7,752 bases of DNA from Candidatus Methanosuratincola petrocarbonis (ex Vanwonterghem et al. 2016) (GTDB lineage: Archaea > Thermoproteota > Methanomethylicia > Methanomethylicales > Methanomethylicaceae). This document shows, in pieces, positions 6,659-7,752 of this stretch. The notes beneath the pieces are model-generated. The model ran no database searches. It was given only the letters and a program-made list of their open reading frames with translations, and was not told the origin of the DNA. Location of the stretch: assembly GCA_001717015.1 (NCBI GenBank), contig MAGV01000027.1, positions 1-7,752 of the forward strand, read 5' to 3'. Positions within the stretch are counted from its first letter, which is position 1, and every line of letters starts with the position of its first letter. The position numbers were made by a program, and so were the translations under genes.

Positions 6659-6666
6659 ACGGTTAG

Positions 6667-7557
6667 TTAGCTACATGAGCTGGCGAGGCAAGCATTGAGG
6701 GAGCAGACAACCTCCGCCCGCCGAGCCTCGTCCAGAGGTAATAAGGGGAGTTTGGTTTCCTCCGAGGCAAAAATTCCGATTTCTTTCATGGCTACCTTGA
6801 GAGCTGGGATATAGTCGGGTCCTCCCAGGCTATCGTTCATGAAGGGTAACATCCTCCGGGAGAATATGCCCTGGGCTTCCTCCTCCCTGCCCTCGGCGAA
6901 CAGCCGGCACACTTCACGAAACTCCTTCGGGAATAGCATGGGAGCGGCAATAATGTGGGCAGTAGCCCCACGCTTCAGCATTCGCCATGCCACATAATCC
7001 TCACCGGAGATTACCCCCATGGAAGTCCGCTCAAGTACTTCCGTAACTTTTTCCGGACGCGGTTCGGTAATCTTGATATGGTGGACATGTCGCGTATCCC
7101 TGTCTATACGCACGATTTCATCCACCGAAAGAACGTAGCCGCTTGGCGCCGGGTTATCATAAATGATGACTGGAATCTCGGTAATCTGGTCCAGAGCCCT
7201 GTAGTAGGCATAGACCATCGGCGGGGTAAGCCTGAAATAGAACGGCAGCGGTGCCAACACGGCCTTTGCCTTGACCTCCTGGGCGACCCGGACTAATTCT
7301 CTTGTGTTATTCAGGGAAGGATCCCCCACCCCTACGATGAGTTCCTTGTCGGGCTTTCTCATTTTGGACACTTGTTTAATCAGGTTGACTCGTTCTTCCA
7401 GGGTGAGGCTAGCTGCTTCTCCGACGCTGCCTCCGACGCAATAGCCATCAACGTAGTCCCCCATGTAATCCAGCATTCGCTGGTAGCTCTCCCAATCTAT
7501 GGCGCCATTTCTCATAGGTGTCAACAAAGTCGGGTAAATCCCTTCAATCTTGACCAC
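6667..7557 (-). CDS. DapA/NAL-superfamily class I aldolase or lyase (first of two)
   Basis: A 296-residue (beta/alpha)8-barrel protein, the usual length for the dihydrodipicolinate synthase/N-acetylneuraminate lyase superfamily. These enzymes form a Schiff base between a lysine and a 2-oxoacid and make or break a C-C bond or dehydrate a sugar acid. Visible active-site elements are GGSVGE at residues 42-47 (the family's TTGE-type substrate carboxylate loop), Tyr107 in PFYF, Tyr133 in IIYDNP and the Schiff-base Lys162 in IKITEPR. The position matching Arg138 of E. coli DapA, which binds the aspartate-semialdehyde carboxylate, is proline (YDNPAPSG). True lysine-pathway DapA is therefore unlikely, and a catabolic aldolase acting on a sugar-acid-like 2-oxoacid is more likely. 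Initiation is at GTG with AGGAG 9 bases upstream. The gene follows the IclR stop by 20 bases and precedes the ferredoxin by 53 bases. The substrate is not determinable from sequence. Confidence 0.92.
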   Translation of the reverse strand: MVKIEGIYPTLLTPMRNGAIDWESYQRMLDYMGDYVDGYCVGGSVGEAASLTLEERVNLIKQVSKMRKPDKELIVGVGDPSLNNTRELVRVAQEVKAKAVLAPLPFYFRLTPPMVYAYYRALDQITEIPVIIYDNPAPSGYVLSVDEIVRIDRDTRHVHHIKITEPRPEKVTEVLERTSMGVISGEDYVAWRMLKRGATAHIIAAPMLFPKEFREVCRLFAEGREEEAQGIFSRRMLPFMNDSLGGPDYIPALKVAMKEIGIFASEETKLPLLPLDEARRAEVVCSLNACLASSCS

Positions 7558-7566
7558 AGTTTACAA

Positions 7567-7571
7567 CTCCT
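7567..7571 (-). promoter_or_regulatory. Ribosome binding site AGGAG deciding the GTG start at 7557
   Basis: AGGAG on the minus strand lies 9 bases before the GTG at 7557-7555. It sits in the 20-base gap after the IclR stop codon. There is no ATG start at this end of the aldolase, so this site supports GTG initiation. Confidence 0.7.
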
Positions 7572-7577
7572 ACTCTG

Positions 7578-7752
7578 TTAATTTGCTTTTGCTCCTTGTT
7601 GCATCGGCCCGCTTACGAGAGACGCCTCGGCTCCTTCACCGTATCCAAGAATGGATGATATTTGCCGGGCAGCCTTGATCACCAGCTTACTGAAGAGGTC
7701 AATTTTGTCATCGGTCATCCGCGCGGCGGGGCCCGACACACTCAAGGCCGCC
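7578..7752 (-). CDS. IclR-family transcriptional regulator, C-terminal fragment (5' end outside window)
   Basis: The minus strand is open from the right edge to a TAA at 7580-7578 and encodes the last 57 residues of a protein. The fragment begins AALSVSGPAARMTDD and continues through an amphipathic helix ending in ISSILGYG. This is the typical end of the IclR effector-binding domain, where an 'ALSVSGP' strand is followed by a helix ending 'S..LGY'. IclR proteins are dimeric DNA-binding regulators that sense small carboxylates or aromatic compounds. The helix-turn-helix half is not in the window. A tail of about 20 residues after LGYG is longer than the family usually needs. The stop lies 20 bases before the GTG of the aldolase at 7557, so the regulator is probably the first or an early gene of the operon and autoregulates it. 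The effector cannot be read from this fragment. Confidence 0.88.
   Translation of the reverse strand, partial: AALSVSGPAARMTDDKIDLFSKLVIKAARQISSILGYGEGAEASLVSGPMQQGAKAN

Noticed and set aside
6955..7296. Plus-strand open frame of 113 codons
   Set aside because: It is antisense to the catalytic lysine and tyrosine region of the first aldolase and has no domain signature.
6667..7557. Lysine-biosynthesis DapA
   Set aside because: The aspartate-semialdehyde arginine is replaced by proline and no lysine-pathway genes lie nearby.
1..7752. CRISPR arrays, tRNA or rRNA genes, insertion sequences
   Set aside because: I saw no regularly spaced repeats, no tRNA-like folds, no transposase motifs and no terminal inverted repeats. 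Almost all of the window from 395 rightward is accounted for by operon genes.

Overview
The window reads as one long minus-strand catabolic operon from an anaerobe, probably a Firmicute of the Moorella/Desulfotomaculum/Peptococcaceae kind. This placement is an inference. It rests on a tungsten-type aldehyde:ferredoxin oxidoreductase, very strong Shine-Dalgarno sequences, frequent GTG/TTG starts and an IclR-type regulator. No 16S or other phylogenetic marker is present.

Layout in the direction of transcription (high to low coordinates): (1) the last 57 codons of an IclR-family regulator, cut by the right edge; (2) a DapA/N-acetylneuraminate-lyase superfamily aldolase; (3) a ferredoxin-like subunit with 16 cysteines, enough for four [4Fe-4S] clusters; (4) an aldehyde ferredoxin oxidoreductase (AOR) large subunit; (5) a second, divergent DapA-family aldolase; (6) a MoaD/ThiS-like sulfur carrier ending in Gly-Gly-Gly; (7) a GlcD-type FAD-linked 2-hydroxyacid dehydrogenase; (8) a GlcF-type Fe-S partner; (9) about 390 bases at the left edge holding an unrecognised and possibly frameshifted reading frame. 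Genes 1-8 are separated by gaps of 70 bases or less, or overlap slightly, and no convincing terminator lies between them.

Proposed joint function (inference): the aldolase(s) cleave a 2-keto-3-deoxy sugar acid or similar compound into a 2-oxoacid and an aldehyde. The AOR with its ferredoxin subunit oxidises the aldehyde to the acid, and the GlcD/GlcF pair oxidises a 2-hydroxyacid to the 2-oxoacid. One consistent example is 2-keto-3-deoxypentonate to pyruvate plus glycolaldehyde, then glycolate, then glyoxylate. That would be a ferredoxin-linked, tungsten-dependent version of a Dahms-type pathway. The MoaD-like protein would supply dithiolene sulfur for the pterin cofactor of AOR, and the IclR protein would sense a pathway metabolite.

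Of the eight solid genes, four or five appear to start at GTG or TTG; each of these has a well-placed Shine-Dalgarno. Three short intergenic spaces carry inverted repeats that may matter for expression. The plus strand shows no believable gene, and no tRNA, rRNA, CRISPR array or insertion sequence was recognised.
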